From the NCBI GenBank assembly GCA_026984385.1, contig JALSSH010000184.1:1-15177 (forward strand): DNA of 15,177 nucleotides. The letters are read 5' to 3'. How positions within the stretch are numbered: position 1 is the stretch's first letter; each line of letters begins with the position of its first letter. The position numbers were made by a program, and so were the translations under genes. Under the pieces are notes generated by a model, which made no database searches, had not been told where the DNA came from, and saw only the letters and a program-made list of their open reading frames with translations. Positions 15,101 through 15,177 of the stretch are shown one piece after another. This stretch comes from Ardenticatenia bacterium (lineage in GTDB: Bacteria > Chloroflexota > Anaerolineae > Aggregatilineales > Aggregatilineaceae).

Positions 15101-15130
15101 TCCTTTGCCTTGTCCAAAGCGATAGCTATA
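15101..15130 (-). promoter_or_regulatory. Ribosome site and possible -10 element of the peptidase pair
   Basis: On the minus strand AAAGGA (15106-15101) precedes the ATG at 15091. TATAGC (15130-15125) lies 33 nt before the ATG and could be a -10 element, giving a leader near 27 nt, like the other genes here. No good -35 hexamer is present; TTTGCG 18 nt further upstream is a poor match. Confidence 0.35.
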
Positions 15131-15141
15131 GTTTTAGCCGC

Positions 15142-15172
15142 ATGACGGCGCAAACGCCAACGCGCCCGTCAT
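15142..15172. repeat. 7-bp inverted repeat upstream of the peptidase pair
   Basis: ATGACGG (15142-15148) is the exact reverse complement of CCGTCAT (15166-15172), with a 17-nt spacer that can add three more pairs past a bulged C. It lies just upstream of the possible -10 element. It could be an operator, or the end structure of a gene beyond the window. Confidence 0.3.
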
Positions 15173-15177
15173 ACGTG

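Overview
The window looks like a stretch of a GC-rich, environmental bacterial chromosome, most probably a member of the Chloroflexota (Anaerolineae-like). That placement is an inference from the gene families present, not a proof: an EccC-type type VII secretion ATPase, a WecG-like glycosyltransferase of the GHHN/HS subtype, a divergent YchF-like P-loop protein, tandem secreted zinc peptidases with immune-inhibitor-A-like domains, and intergenic DNA packed with G/C hairpins. No rRNA, tRNA, CRISPR array, transposase or phage gene was seen.

Layout. (1) Positions 1-226 are a non-coding leader with a good sigma70-like promoter. (2) Positions 227-5119 hold a rightward two-gene unit: a three-ATPase-domain EccC/EssC protein, then, 3 nt later, a ubiquitin-like (YukD/EsaB-type) domain fused to a forkhead-associated (FHA) domain. 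Together they look like the motor and a cytosolic accessory protein of a type VII (ESX/WXG100) secretion machine. The membrane partners and WXG100 substrates are not in the window. (3) Positions 5160-9704 hold a leftward, tightly coupled surface-polysaccharide operon. In transcription order it encodes an undecaprenyl-phosphate sugar-phosphate transferase (starts lipid-linked synthesis), a WecG/TagA/CpsF glycosyltransferase, a Wzx-like flippase and a family 2 glycosyltransferase. The genes are 3 nt apart or overlap by 8 and 4 nt. (4) Positions 9705-9829 are a short divergent promoter region with mirror-image GCTATACT motifs. (5) Positions 9830-10915 encode a YchF/OLA1-like nucleotide-binding protein reading rightward. 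(6) Positions 10916-11274 are 359 bp of non-coding DNA made almost entirely of hairpins. Each of the two converging genes is followed directly by a similar two-hairpin module in mirror orientation, and between them lies a four-way cloverleaf palindrome with no unpaired base at its junction. (7) Positions 11275-15091 hold a leftward pair of paralogous secreted metallopeptidases (HExxH plus NE gluzincin type, with C-terminal InhA/MAM-like beta domains) separated by 10 nt. (8) Positions 15092-15177 contain their probable promoter region.

Working together: the polysaccharide operon is a self-contained initiation, extension and export set for a cell-surface glycan. The type VII pair and the exported peptidases are also cell-envelope functions, but nothing here shows that the peptidases use the type VII route; both carry ordinary Sec-type signal peptides. 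The most unusual items are the FHA domain placed on the ubiquitin-like partner instead of on the ATPase, and the mirror-symmetric hairpin array between the converging genes.
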